Assembly: GCA_029264305.1 (NCBI GenBank)
Contig: JARICA010000009.1
Span: 140,971 to 204,970, forward strand
Length of the DNA stretch: 64,000 nt
Origin: Faecalimonas sp.
GTDB taxonomy: Bacteria > Bacillota > Clostridia > Lachnospirales > Lachnospiraceae
Direction: 5' to 3'
Shown: in pieces, positions 8,138 to 17,587 of the stretch
How the letters are laid out: the number at the start of each line of letters is the position of its first letter
How positions within the stretch are numbered: position 1 is the first letter of the stretch
Notes under the pieces: generated by a model
Told to the model about the DNA's origin: nothing
Database searches by the model: none
Seen by the model: the letters and a program-made list of their open reading frames with translations, nothing else
Translations under genes and position numbers: made by a program

Positions 8138-10198
8138 ATGAATGAGTTAGCAAATATTTCAGAGTTAAAAGGTGTTGGTGAGAAAACAGAAAAATTATTT
8201 TATAAATTGGGTGTTTTTACTGTTGGAGATTTGATTCGGTATTTTCCAAGGACATATGACGTATACGAAAAATCAAAAGAAATATCTGAGATAGAAGAAG
8301 GAAAAATTATTACAGTTACAGGAACAATTTGGGGACCGGTTCAATTTTCGGGAACACGTACATTGCAGATTACTACTTTGACTTTGAAGGATTGTACAGG
8401 ACAGTTAAAAGTAGTATGGTTTCGAATGCCTTTTTTAAAAAATACGCTTCGCTCAGGAAGCGTTATTACTTTGAGAGGAAAAGTGTCCAATAGAAAAGGA
8501 ATACTGACAATGGAACAACCGGAAATATTTTATCCAAGCATAAAATATCAAGAGAAAGAAAATACGCTTCAGCCAGTATATCCTTTGACAGCAGGTATAA
8601 CGAACAATACTATTACAAAGTTGGTGCGACAGATTTTAGAAAATCTAGATTTAAAACAGGAAATTTTGCCTGACTATATGAGGATGAAGTATCAGTTGGC
8701 AGAATACAATTATGCTGTAAGAGGAATACATTTTCCTTCAAATAAAGAGGAATATTATCATGCAAGGGAAAGACTTGTTTTTGAAGAGTTTTTGCTATTT
8801 CTTTTATCACTAAGACGACTGAAAGAAAATAAGGAAAGAACAGAAAATGTTTTTTCTTTTACAACTCCAAAAGAAATTGAAAAATTTTTGAATCAGCTTC
8901 CATATGAATTAACAACTGCACAGAAGAAAGTGTGGGAAGAAATTAAAGGAGATCTCGTTGGGAAAACTGCGATGGCAAGACTTGTGCAAGGGGACGTGGG
9001 TTCTGGAAAAACAATAATTGCTTTACTTGGATTAATGTTTGTAGGTTTGAATGGATATCAAGGAGCGTTGATGGCTCCGACAGAAGTATTAGCAAAACAA
9101 CATTATCAATCTATATGTGAAATGTTTGATAAGTATGAAATTCCGTTACAAACAGAATTATTGACAGGCTCAATGACTTTAAAGGAAAAGAGATTGGTAT
9201 ATGAAAAAATTGAGCAAGGGGAAGTAAATCTGATTATAGGAACGCATGCTTTAATTCAAGAAAAAGTAAAATATAAGAAACTTGCACTTGTGATTACTGA
9301 TGAGCAACATAGATTTGGGGTGAAGCAGAGAGAAAAATTAGCAGAAAAAGGGGAAACTCCACATATTCTTGTTATGAGTGCAACTCCTATTCCAAGAACT
9401 TTGGCGATTATTTTGTATGGTGATCTTGATATTTCTGTTATTGATGAACTTCCGGCGAACCGATTGCCGATAAAAAATTGCGTAGTAGATACATCGTATA
9501 GAAAAACGGCTTATAATTTTATGAAAAAACAAATAGGACAGGGAAGACAATGTTATGTAATTTGCCCCATGGTGGAAGAGAGCGAAACGCTAGAAGTAGA
9601 AAATGTGACAGATTATGCAAAAACACTTCAAGAAGAGTTGGGAAATCAAATACATGTACAATATTTACATGGAAAGATGAAGCAAAGACAAAAAGATGAG
9701 ATCATGGAAAAATTTGCAAGAAATGAAATACAAGTATTAGTTTCTACAACAGTGATTGAAGTGGGAATTAATGTACCAAATGCGACTATAATGATGATTG
9801 AAAATGCAGAAAGATTTGGATTGGCTCAATTGCATCAGTTAAGAGGACGTGTTGGTAGAGGGGATTACCAATCATATTGCATTTTTATGACGGCAACAAA
9901 ATCGAAAGAAACAAAAAAACGATTAGAAATTTTAAATAAATCTAATGATGGATTTTATATAGCAGGAGAAGATTTGAAATTGAGAGGACCAGGAGATTTG
10001 TTTGGTATAAGGCAAAGTGGGATTTTGGATTTTAAACTTGCAGATGTATTTCAAGACACAAAAACATTACAAAAGGCAAATGAAGCGGCAACGCAATTGC
10101 TTGAAAATGATCCCGATTTAGAGGCGAAAGAAAATGAAAATTTAAGACAATATTTACAGAAATATATGCAAAATATATTGTTGGAAACAACGCTTTAA
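8138..10198 (+). CDS. recG: ATP-dependent DNA helicase RecG
   Basis: LKGVGEKTEKLFYKLGV, GDVGSGKT, DEQHRFGVKQR, MSATPIPRTLA, QLRGRVGRG; ATG 8138 preferred over track start 8099. Confidence 0.96.
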   Translation: MNELANISELKGVGEKTEKLFYKLGVFTVGDLIRYFPRTYDVYEKSKEISEIEEGKIITVTGTIWGPVQFSGTRTLQITTLTLKDCTGQLKVVWFRMPFLKNTLRSGSVITLRGKVSNRKGILTMEQPEIFYPSIKYQEKENTLQPVYPLTAGITNNTITKLVRQILENLDLKQEILPDYMRMKYQLAEYNYAVRGIHFPSNKEEYYHARERLVFEEFLLFLLSLRRLKENKERTENVFSFTTPKEIEKFLNQLPYELTTAQKKVWEEIKGDLVGKTAMARLVQGDVGSGKTIIALLGLMFVGLNGYQGALMAPTEVLAKQHYQSICEMFDKYEIPLQTELLTGSMTLKEKRLVYEKIEQGEVNLIIGTHALIQEKVKYKKLALVITDEQHRFGVKQREKLAEKGETPHILVMSATPIPRTLAIILYGDLDISVIDELPANRLPIKNCVVDTSYRKTAYNFMKKQIGQGRQCYVICPMVEESETLEVENVTDYAKTLQEELGNQIHVQYLHGKMKQRQKDEIMEKFARNEIQVLVSTTVIEVGINVPNATIMMIENAERFGLAQLHQLRGRVGRGDYQSYCIFMTATKSKETKKRLEILNKSNDGFYIAGEDLKLRGPGDLFGIRQSGILDFKLADVFQDTKTLQKANEAATQLLENDPDLEAKENENLRQYLQKYMQNILLETTL

Positions 10199-10260
10199 AT
10201 AAACGATTATATATAGAAAATACTCATAACAAATTTTATCAAAATAAGAAATAATTTCTA

Positions 10261-10289
10261 GTGTAATTTAAATAATATTCCACATACTA
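10261..10289 (+). promoter_or_regulatory. Possible SigG-like promoter of the SASP gene
   Basis: CATACTA (10283-10289) fits the CATnnTA -10 type; GTGTAAT is a weak -35. Confidence 0.3.
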
Positions 10290-10351
10290 TCTTTGTAACA
10301 AACAACAAGATGTTACAAAATATATTATATTATTTAAAGGAGGAAATTATC

Positions 10352-10615
10352 ATGACAAGTCGTTCATCAAACAAGGCTGCTGTACCTGAAGCAAAAACAG
10401 CATTAGACAAATTTAAATATGAGGTAGCGAGTGAACTTGGAGTTCCATTGACTGATGGTTACAATGGAGATCTCACATCAAGACAGAATGGTTCTGTTGG
10501 TGGGTATATGGTTAATGTAATAGTCGCTGAAGGACACAAAGAGTTCAAACGAAATTTAAGATCAGTTGCAAATCACGCAAGGATAATTGAATATGATTAT
10601 AGGATAACATTTTGA
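10352..10615 (+). CDS. Alpha/beta-type small acid-soluble spore protein
   Basis: ALDKFKYEVASELGVPL...GYNGDLTSRQNGSVGGYMVNVIV; ATG 10352 behind AAAGGAGGAAATT. Confidence 0.95.
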   Translation: MTSRSSNKAAVPEAKTALDKFKYEVASELGVPLTDGYNGDLTSRQNGSVGGYMVNVIVAEGHKEFKRNLRSVANHARIIEYDYRITF

Positions 10616-10840
10616 ATTTAGGCTATATGCGTTACCAAAAGAAGTATACATATATTCTGTACCCCGTTCTTTTGAATATATTTTTCCATAAAAATACCGA
10701 CCTCTCAATCGTTAGATTTTTAGTATAACTTTTTGAGGGAGGTGCATATTGTTTTATGTACTTTTTCTTGTTGTAAAAAAATAGTGAGAGTGATATTATA
10801 TTTTTTAGGCAACTTTTTATGAAGAAAAGGAGAAGAAAAA

Positions 10841-11806
10841 ATGAATATGTTTGTTGCGTTGATCTGCTTAATAGTTGGATTCGTTTTATTAGTAAAAGGG
10901 GCAGATTTTTTTGTTGATGGAGCCTCAGCCATCGCAAAACAGTTACATATACCAGCTATAGTTATTGGACTTACGATTGTTGCTTTTGGAACAAGTGCTC
11001 CGGAACTTGCGGTTAGTATATCAGCAGCTATGAAAGGAAGTAACGATATTGCTGTTGGAAATGTTGTTGGTTCAAATCTTTTTAATTTGTTGATTGTGGT
11101 AGGGGTGAGTGCATTTATTTATCCATTGCATGTAAAGAAGAGCATGATTAAGAAAGATTACCCAATTGCACTTATTGGAGCAGTATTGCTTGGAGTTCTT
11201 GCTATGGATACATTGTTTGGAAAGACAAGTATGGAACTTAGTAGAGCAGATGGAGTTATTCTATTGATTGGTTTTACTATTTTTATGTATCTTGCTATAC
11301 GAGAGGGATTGAAAGGAAGAGCTGAACATAAAGAGAACGAAGAAAAAATAGAAGTTCAATATACTCTCGGAAAAAGTATTTTCATATGCATTATTGGTTT
11401 GGCAGGAATTATTATTGGTGGGAATATGGTTGTAGATGGAGCAAAAGAAATTGCTAGAGCATTTGGATTAAGTGAAGCTTTCATTGGTTTAACAATAGTT
11501 GCTTTCGGAACATCTCTTCCTGAACTTGTTACGTCTATTGTGGCTGCAAGAAAAGGAGAAAGCGATATTTCGCTTGGAAATGTTATAGGTTCGAATATTT
11601 TTAATATCTTTTTTATTTTAGGTGTTTCAGGAACGATTCTTCCAATGGCTGTTGCAAATACATATCTATATGATATTGCCATTTTAATTGTAGTTTCAAT
11701 TATATTTTTCATTCCAATTTGCAAAAAACAAAAGGTGTCTAGAGCGATGGGAGGAACAATGGTAGCAACTTATATGGCGTATATGGTATATTTGTTTGTT
11801 AGATAA
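10841..11806 (+). CDS. Calcium/sodium antiporter (CaCA family, YrbG-like)
   Basis: Two copies of the GxTIVAFGTSxPEL...GNVxGSNxFN alpha-repeat. Confidence 0.95.
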   Translation: MNMFVALICLIVGFVLLVKGADFFVDGASAIAKQLHIPAIVIGLTIVAFGTSAPELAVSISAAMKGSNDIAVGNVVGSNLFNLLIVVGVSAFIYPLHVKKSMIKKDYPIALIGAVLLGVLAMDTLFGKTSMELSRADGVILLIGFTIFMYLAIREGLKGRAEHKENEEKIEVQYTLGKSIFICIIGLAGIIIGGNMVVDGAKEIARAFGLSEAFIGLTIVAFGTSLPELVTSIVAARKGESDISLGNVIGSNIFNIFFILGVSGTILPMAVANTYLYDIAILIVVSIIFFIPICKKQKVSRAMGGTMVATYMAYMVYLFVR

Positions 11807-11809
11807 AGG

Positions 11810-11838
11810 AAACCAGTCACATTAGTGGCTGGTTTTTT
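11810..11838 (+). terminator. Intrinsic terminator
   Basis: AAACCAGTCA-CATTAG-TGGCTGGTTTTTT. Confidence 0.8.
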
Positions 11839-11842
11839 GTGT

Positions 11843-12937
11843 TCAATTACATATTTCTTCTAGACAGTTGAGGAGTCGGTCATTGTCCGCTGGATTCATA
11901 ATGCAAAAGCGAATAAATTCCCCATCTAATCCGGTAAATGTAGAACAGTCACGAATCATTAGTCCATTTTTAATTGCATGGACAAATACATCATTTGAAG
12001 TAAGATTATTTTTACAGAGTTTTAGCAAAATAAAGTTTGCTGTAGGTTCATACACACGTATAAAAGGAAAAGTGTGGAGCCTTTTACAAATACGTTTTCT
12101 TTCAGAAGAAATCAGAGAATGCGTTTTTTGTATGTAATCAGTATCGGAAAGAAGAAGTTCTCCCGCATAAGCGCCTATACTATTTAAACTCCAAGGGTTT
12201 TTAATTTTATTTAATTTTTCAAGAAGAGTGGAATTTCCAGTAATTCCATACCCAAACCGTAAACCCGGTGCTGCAAAAAATTTAGAAACACCACGGAGTA
12301 CAATTAGATTGTCGAAAAGACTTATTAATGGCGTGGCAGTGGTTTCCGTAATATTGTCTACAAATTCTATATATGTTTCGTCAATAATAACAAAAATATT
12401 TCTTTTTTTACAAAAGGACAAAATATTCTTTAGTTGTTCCACATACAAAGTAGTAGAAGTTGGATTGTTTGGGTTGCACAAAATAAATAAATCAATATCT
12501 TTCTCCAATGATGTATATAAATTAGATAAAGAAAAAGAAAAATTATTTTCCGCAGGAAGAGGAAAATATTCTATTTTACCTCCAATAAGTGAAATTTCTT
12601 TTTCGTATTCAGAATAACTAGGAATAGGAAGTAAGACTTTTTTGGGGTTTAAAACTTGGATAAAAAGAGAAATTAATTCTGTACACCCATTTCCGACAAC
12701 AATGTCTTGTGAAGAAACATGACAGTAGGAAGCAATTTTCTTTTTCAAGGAAGCATAATCTCTATCAGGATAAGAAGAAATAATATCAAGATTCTGAGCC
12801 AATTTATTTTTGACATTGGAAGATAAGCCAAGAGGATTTACATTTGCTCCAAAACAAATAATTTCTTCTTGTGGAAGATGAAAATATTCAGCGACCGCCT
12901 CTAAATCACTTCCATGGAATTGAGGTATTTTATTCAT
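11843..12937 (-). CDS. PLP-dependent class I/II aminotransferase (HisC/CobD-like)
   Basis: VNPLGLSS, CNPNNPTST, IDETYIEF, LRGVSKFFAAPGLRFGY; ATG 12937 preferred over track start 13144. Confidence 0.85.
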   Translation of the reverse strand: MNKIPQFHGSDLEAVAEYFHLPQEEIICFGANVNPLGLSSNVKNKLAQNLDIISSYPDRDYASLKKKIASYCHVSSQDIVVGNGCTELISLFIQVLNPKKVLLPIPSYSEYEKEISLIGGKIEYFPLPAENNFSFSLSNLYTSLEKDIDLFILCNPNNPTSTTLYVEQLKNILSFCKKRNIFVIIDETYIEFVDNITETTATPLISLFDNLIVLRGVSKFFAAPGLRFGYGITGNSTLLEKLNKIKNPWSLNSIGAYAGELLLSDTDYIQKTHSLISSERKRICKRLHTFPFIRVYEPTANFILLKLCKNNLTSNDVFVHAIKNGLMIRDCSTFTGLDGEFIRFCIMNPADNDRLLNCLEEICN

Positions 12938-12969
12938 ATAAAGACCACCTTTCTGATTCATATAAAAAC

Positions 12970-12999
12970 TTGCCATAAATGAAATAATAATGCTATAAT
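12970..12999 (+). promoter_or_regulatory. SigA-type promoter for the DUF5717 module
   Basis: TTGCCA-N18-TATAAT. Confidence 0.55.
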
Positions 13000-13012
13000 A
13001 ATTTATTATAGC
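12992..13012. repeat. 21-nt perfect palindrome spanning both divergent -10 boxes
   Basis: GCTATAATAA-T-TTATTATAGC. Confidence 0.9.
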
Positions 13013-13032
13013 GTGAAATTGATGAAATGCAA
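13005..13032 (-). promoter_or_regulatory. SigA-type promoter for the divergent aminotransferase
   Basis: Minus strand TTGCAT-N16-TATAAT. Confidence 0.5.
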
Positions 13033-13064
13033 TGCAAGAAACAAATGAGTAGCAGGTGGATAGC

Positions 13065-16000
13065 ATGAAGAATAAAATTAAGAGAATTTCAAAAGGAGAT
13101 TTTGAAGTAATACAGCCAGACGTACAATTTTCGGAAACCCACATTATAATGCAAATTAGTGAAGGGGAAATTTATCAAGGAAGTTTTACGTTGAAAAATA
13201 GAAAAGACGAGGAGATTCGAGGATTAATTTATCCGTCTTCTTTTCGTATACAATTAAAAAATCAAGGATTTCAAGGGAATCCAGTGGAAGTGAATTATAC
13301 CTTTGATGGAAGTGGAATGAAACCTGGAGATGTGGAAAAAGGAAAATTCACCGTGGTTTGCGATGGAGGAGAGTATGATATAGCATACACTGCAGTGGTA
13401 GAAAAACCATTTGTCATAACGGAATATGGAAAGGTGCAAACACTTAGAGAATTTAAAGAACTTGCTGAAATAGATTATGTTGAAGCTTGGAATTTATTTC
13501 GTTCAAAAAAATTTTCTGAATTATTGAAATATGAAGAAGAAAGAATAGTAGCCCTTTATAGTAATATGAGAAAATGGTCTCTAGATAAACAGGCTTTAGA
13601 AGAATTTTTAGTTTCAAGTAAACAAAAAGAAAGGATTTATTTGCTTTTTCAGGAAGAAGAGGCGATACTCTCTTATTATTCAGAAACAACTAAGGAAACA
13701 ATCGTTTTGACAAAAAACACTTGGGGATATTTGCCAGTGAAAATTTTTGTGGTTGGAGAGTTTTTAAGTGTTGAAAAAAATCAGATTACAACAGAAGATT
13801 TTATTGGTAATGATTATTATTTGGAGTATATAGTTAATGTAGAAAAATTGCATGCAGGATATAATTATGGGAAAATTATAGTAGAAACTCCTTTTGAAAC
13901 AATGGAATATCCAGTAACAGTACGCCAACAATCAATTCATACTGAAAAACATGGAGAAGAAAAGTTAATGTTTGGCTGTCTTTTAAAAAGTTACATGGCG
14001 TGTGTTTCGGGTAACTTGGAAATAAAACAGTGGACAAAACAAGCAGTAGAACTTGTAAAAAAATTACAGGAAATAGCACCGGATAACGAATTTTATGAAT
14101 TGCTTATGGCACATGTATATTTAAGAGGTGGATGTAAAGAAGAAGGGAAATGGCTTTTAGAAAATTATAATTACAATCGTTTTGCTATTGGAAAAAAGAC
14201 AGAACTGGGTTCGTATTATTTGTTTCTAACAGGACTTCTAGCAAAAGATGAGAGTTATATTAAAAAGGTTACAGAAGAATTAAATAAAGCTTATGAAAAA
14301 CATCCTACATCTTGGCAATTGTTATGCATGTTGTTGAATGTAGATTTGAAGTATCGTAATTATAGTGAGAAAATTCGTGTATTACAAAAGCAGTTTTCAG
14401 AAGGGGCGAATCAAATTCCTTTATACATTGAGGCGTATCTTTGTTTTCAAGAAAAAAGTAGTTTGTTGAAAAAAATAGGGCAATTCGAGATGAAAGTATT
14501 AGATTTTGCCACAAAATACCGCATGATTACAAAAGAATTGGCGCTGTATACAGCGAATCTTGCCAGCCAGGAAAAAACTTATAAAGAAAATTTATATCAG
14601 ATATTATCCCGTTCTTATTGTTTGTATCCTGAAAAAATGATTTTAAATGCGATCTGTACATTACTTATCAAAGGAGATAAGAAAGAAAATAAGTATTTTG
14701 TTTGGTATGATAGAGCGGTGACAGCAGGTCTTAGAATTGCAAAATTGTATGAATATTATGTAATGTCTGCTGATAAAGATAGGATGAACAAAGCATTCCC
14801 AAGAACTGTATGGCTATATTTTGTGCATGGAAGTTCTTTGGATTATAAAAATACAGCATTTTTATATGCGAATATATTAACATATGAGGATAAGAAAAGC
14901 AGATTATTTTTAAACTATTTTGAACAAATGGAAAGGTTTTCGTGGAAGCAACTTGAAAAAAGAAGAATTAACGAAAATCTCAGATTATTATATAAGTATT
15001 TCTGTAATGAACCAAATTTAAATATGGAGAGAATGAAAGCTATTTATGATATTTCTCATATATATCTAGTGAAGACAAATGCATCCCATATGAAATATGT
15101 GCTCGTTCTTGAGAAAAATGGCACAATCAGTCAGCGTGTTGCTTATGGAAAAGAAGGAGCGAAAATTTTATTATATCATAAAACGTCACGAATTGTATGG
15201 GAAGCAGATGATGGAAAATTTTATGCAGATTCTATTCAATATGAACTTACAAGGCTTTGTTTTGAGACACAGTTTGTAGAAATGTATAAGGATAAAGAAG
15301 ATTTACTTGAAACAGGCGTGGAAGAAAGTAAAGAAAAATTGACGTTTGAAAATGTAAAAAAATACGGTGTTGATTATTTTGGGGAAGAAAAAGTTTTCCG
15401 TTTATGTAGTAAATGTATTCGGGAAGAAAACAAGGAAAATGATTACCTTACTTATCTCTGTTTTTCTCTTTTAAATAGAGGAGTATACGACAATATGACA
15501 CTTCTTTATTTGGCAAAATATTATTGTGGTGCGACAAAAGACATGAAAAAAGTTTGGAATATTGCAAAAGAATATGGAGTTAAAAGTGATACACTTGCAG
15601 AAAGAATTATTACACAGATGTTATATACGGAAACGATGTTTAATGAAGAAAAATTTTTCATGGATTATTGTAAGGAAAGCAAATGTTCTCATTTAAAACA
15701 AGCATATTTATCGTATATTTCGAATGAATATATTGTAAAATCAAGAGAAATTAAAAAAGAAATTATAGAAGTGATTTTAAATGAATATGAAAAAGGAAAT
15801 GAACTTCCAATAGTATGTAAAATTGCGGTAATAAAATTTTATGCAAGACATTCTTATCCAAAAGAATGGGAAGATAGATTAAAACTATTTTTACAGGAAC
15901 TTTGTGAACAACAACTTATTTTTCCGTTTTATTTGGAGTATAAAGAAAAATGGTTACAGGAAGTTCTGCTTCACGATAAAATTATGATTCAATATAAAGC

Positions 16001-16328
16001 GAAAAAAGCTGGAAAAGTGAAATTATTATATAAAATAGGAAGAGATACTATTGTAGAAGAACTTCAACCTACCTATGCGAATATTTATGTAAAAGAATTT
16101 GTTCTTTTTGAAGGAGAAAGTTTATCATATAGTTTTCAAGAAGAAAAGGGAGAAACTATAATCTACGAAGAAAAGGGAGAATGCAGACAGCGAAAAAAAG
16201 TGGAACCGATTGGAAAATACGGACGTTTAAATGCTATGAATAAAATGGAGAGGGAGAAGCTGGAAAAAGAACTTTTTCAATACTGTTTGGAAGAAAAGAT
16301 GGCAGAAGAATTATTCGAAATATATTAG
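13065..16328 (+). CDS. DUF5717-like large protein (~1087 aa), N-terminal beta/Ig-like segments then long helical repeats
   Basis: Complete ORF, ATG 13065 behind AGGTGG. Family name recalled from Lachnospiraceae annotations, not searched. Confidence 0.65.
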   Translation: MKNKIKRISKGDFEVIQPDVQFSETHIIMQISEGEIYQGSFTLKNRKDEEIRGLIYPSSFRIQLKNQGFQGNPVEVNYTFDGSGMKPGDVEKGKFTVVCDGGEYDIAYTAVVEKPFVITEYGKVQTLREFKELAEIDYVEAWNLFRSKKFSELLKYEEERIVALYSNMRKWSLDKQALEEFLVSSKQKERIYLLFQEEEAILSYYSETTKETIVLTKNTWGYLPVKIFVVGEFLSVEKNQITTEDFIGNDYYLEYIVNVEKLHAGYNYGKIIVETPFETMEYPVTVRQQSIHTEKHGEEKLMFGCLLKSYMACVSGNLEIKQWTKQAVELVKKLQEIAPDNEFYELLMAHVYLRGGCKEEGKWLLENYNYNRFAIGKKTELGSYYLFLTGLLAKDESYIKKVTEELNKAYEKHPTSWQLLCMLLNVDLKYRNYSEKIRVLQKQFSEGANQIPLYIEAYLCFQEKSSLLKKIGQFEMKVLDFATKYRMITKELALYTANLASQEKTYKENLYQILSRSYCLYPEKMILNAICTLLIKGDKKENKYFVWYDRAVTAGLRIAKLYEYYVMSADKDRMNKAFPRTVWLYFVHGSSLDYKNTAFLYANILTYEDKKSRLFLNYFEQMERFSWKQLEKRRINENLRLLYKYFCNEPNLNMERMKAIYDISHIYLVKTNASHMKYVLVLEKNGTISQRVAYGKEGAKILLYHKTSRIVWEADDGKFYADSIQYELTRLCFETQFVEMYKDKEDLLETGVEESKEKLTFENVKKYGVDYFGEEKVFRLCSKCIREENKENDYLTYLCFSLLNRGVYDNMTLLYLAKYYCGATKDMKKVWNIAKEYGVKSDTLAERIITQMLYTETMFNEEKFFMDYCKESKCSHLKQAYLSYISNEYIVKSREIKKEIIEVILNEYEKGNELPIVCKIAVIKFYARHSYPKEWEDRLKLFLQELCEQQLIFPFYLEYKEKWLQEVLLHDKIMIQYKAKKAGKVKLLYKIGRDTIVEELQPTYANIYVKEFVLFEGESLSYSFQEEKGETIIYEEKGECRQRKKVEPIGKYGRLNAMNKMEREKLEKELFQYCLEEKMAEELFEIY

Positions 16329-16345
16329 AAGAAAGAGGGAGAAAG

Positions 16346-17587
16346 ATGCAAAGGGGATATGTGATTGGAGTGGAGTTAAATCATCATACTTGCCAAATAA
16401 GTTATGGTGATGCAGAACAACAAGAACCGAAGACAATAGAGCGAATTCCGCTTGTTATTAGAAAAAAGGAACAAGAATGGATATTTGGAGAAGAAGAGGA
16501 AGAGGGAATTTATGACTTGTTGTCTCTTGCGATGAAACATGAATTAATTCAGGTAGCGGAAAAGACATATGAGGGGGTTTGGTTACTATCTTTATATATT
16601 CAACTTGTTTTGAAACGATTTCAAAATATAGATGCCATCGCATTTACTCTTCCGTATATAGATGAGGACATTGTACATCTTTTAAAAAGTGTTGGACAGA
16701 AATTAGGTGTGTCTAAAGAAAACGTGTATGTACAAGATAATAAAGAAAGTTTTTGCTATTATATGTTTTATCAACAGAAAGAATTATGGCAATATGAATC
16801 AGCGCTTTTTCAGTGTGATGGAAATGGTGTGCAAACGTATATGTTAAAGAAGTTACATATGAAGTGTGAAAATAAACAAGATACATTTATAGTTGTAGAT
16901 GAGGTTGCAAATGTAGATTGGGAAGAACTTTCTATAATATATCCACCGAACAATGAAGAGGAACAAAAGAAAGCAGATGAATATTTTAACCGTTTTATTA
17001 AAAATATTTTTCATAGAAGATTAATTTCTTCTGTCTTTCTAATAGGGGATGAATTTGAAAAAAAATGGTATCCGAATTCTTTAAGAACGCTTTGTAATGG
17101 AAGAAGAGTATTTCAAGGGGACAATTTATATAGTAAGGGTGCGTATTATAGTGTACAATATAAGACGAACGGGAAAAGAAGTAACCTTATTTATTTAGAT
17201 CAAACAAAATTAATGGAACAGATTTGTTTGAAATTTAGAATAAATGGAAGAGACATGTGGTATCCAATTGTACAATGGGGAACAAAATGGTATGAAAATG
17301 ATAGACAATTTGAAATACTTTTGGAAAACACAGATGATATAGAACTTCGCATTGAATCTTTACTAGAAAATTCAATTAGATTTGTGAATGTACCGCTTGG
17401 AAATCTTTCAAACAGAGAAAAATATACATTTCGTTTGCAAGTAAATATTATTTTCCGAGATGAACAAACATGTGTGATTACATGGAAAGATATTGGATTT
17501 GGTAATTTTTTTGCTTCATCAGGATTTCATACGCAAACAGTGATAAAGTTAGGAGGACGAAATGGGAAGTTTAATTCTTTGTCATAG
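16346..17587 (+). CDS. DUF5716-like protein with degenerate Hsp70/actin-like ATPase fold
   Basis: YVIGVELNHHTCQISY (phosphate-1-like), AIAFTLPYIDEDI..., SALFQCDGNGVQTYML (phosphate-2-like), VFLIGDEFEKKWYPNSLRTLCNGRRVFQGDNLYSKGAYY (adenosine-motif-like). Confidence 0.6.
   Translation: MQRGYVIGVELNHHTCQISYGDAEQQEPKTIERIPLVIRKKEQEWIFGEEEEEGIYDLLSLAMKHELIQVAEKTYEGVWLLSLYIQLVLKRFQNIDAIAFTLPYIDEDIVHLLKSVGQKLGVSKENVYVQDNKESFCYYMFYQQKELWQYESALFQCDGNGVQTYMLKKLHMKCENKQDTFIVVDEVANVDWEELSIIYPPNNEEEQKKADEYFNRFIKNIFHRRLISSVFLIGDEFEKKWYPNSLRTLCNGRRVFQGDNLYSKGAYYSVQYKTNGKRSNLIYLDQTKLMEQICLKFRINGRDMWYPIVQWGTKWYENDRQFEILLENTDDIELRIESLLENSIRFVNVPLGNLSNREKYTFRLQVNIIFRDEQTCVITWKDIGFGNFFASSGFHTQTVIKLGGRNGKFNSLS

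Noticed and set aside
10632-10937. Minus-strand ORF in the SASP-antiporter gap
   Set aside because: Overlaps the antiporter start and reads as low-complexity Leu/Lys/Ser; no RBS.
11868-12137. Plus-strand ORFs (11868-12137, 12228-12617) opposite the aminotransferase
   Set aside because: The minus-strand protein has clear PLP-aminotransferase motifs; these are antisense shadows.
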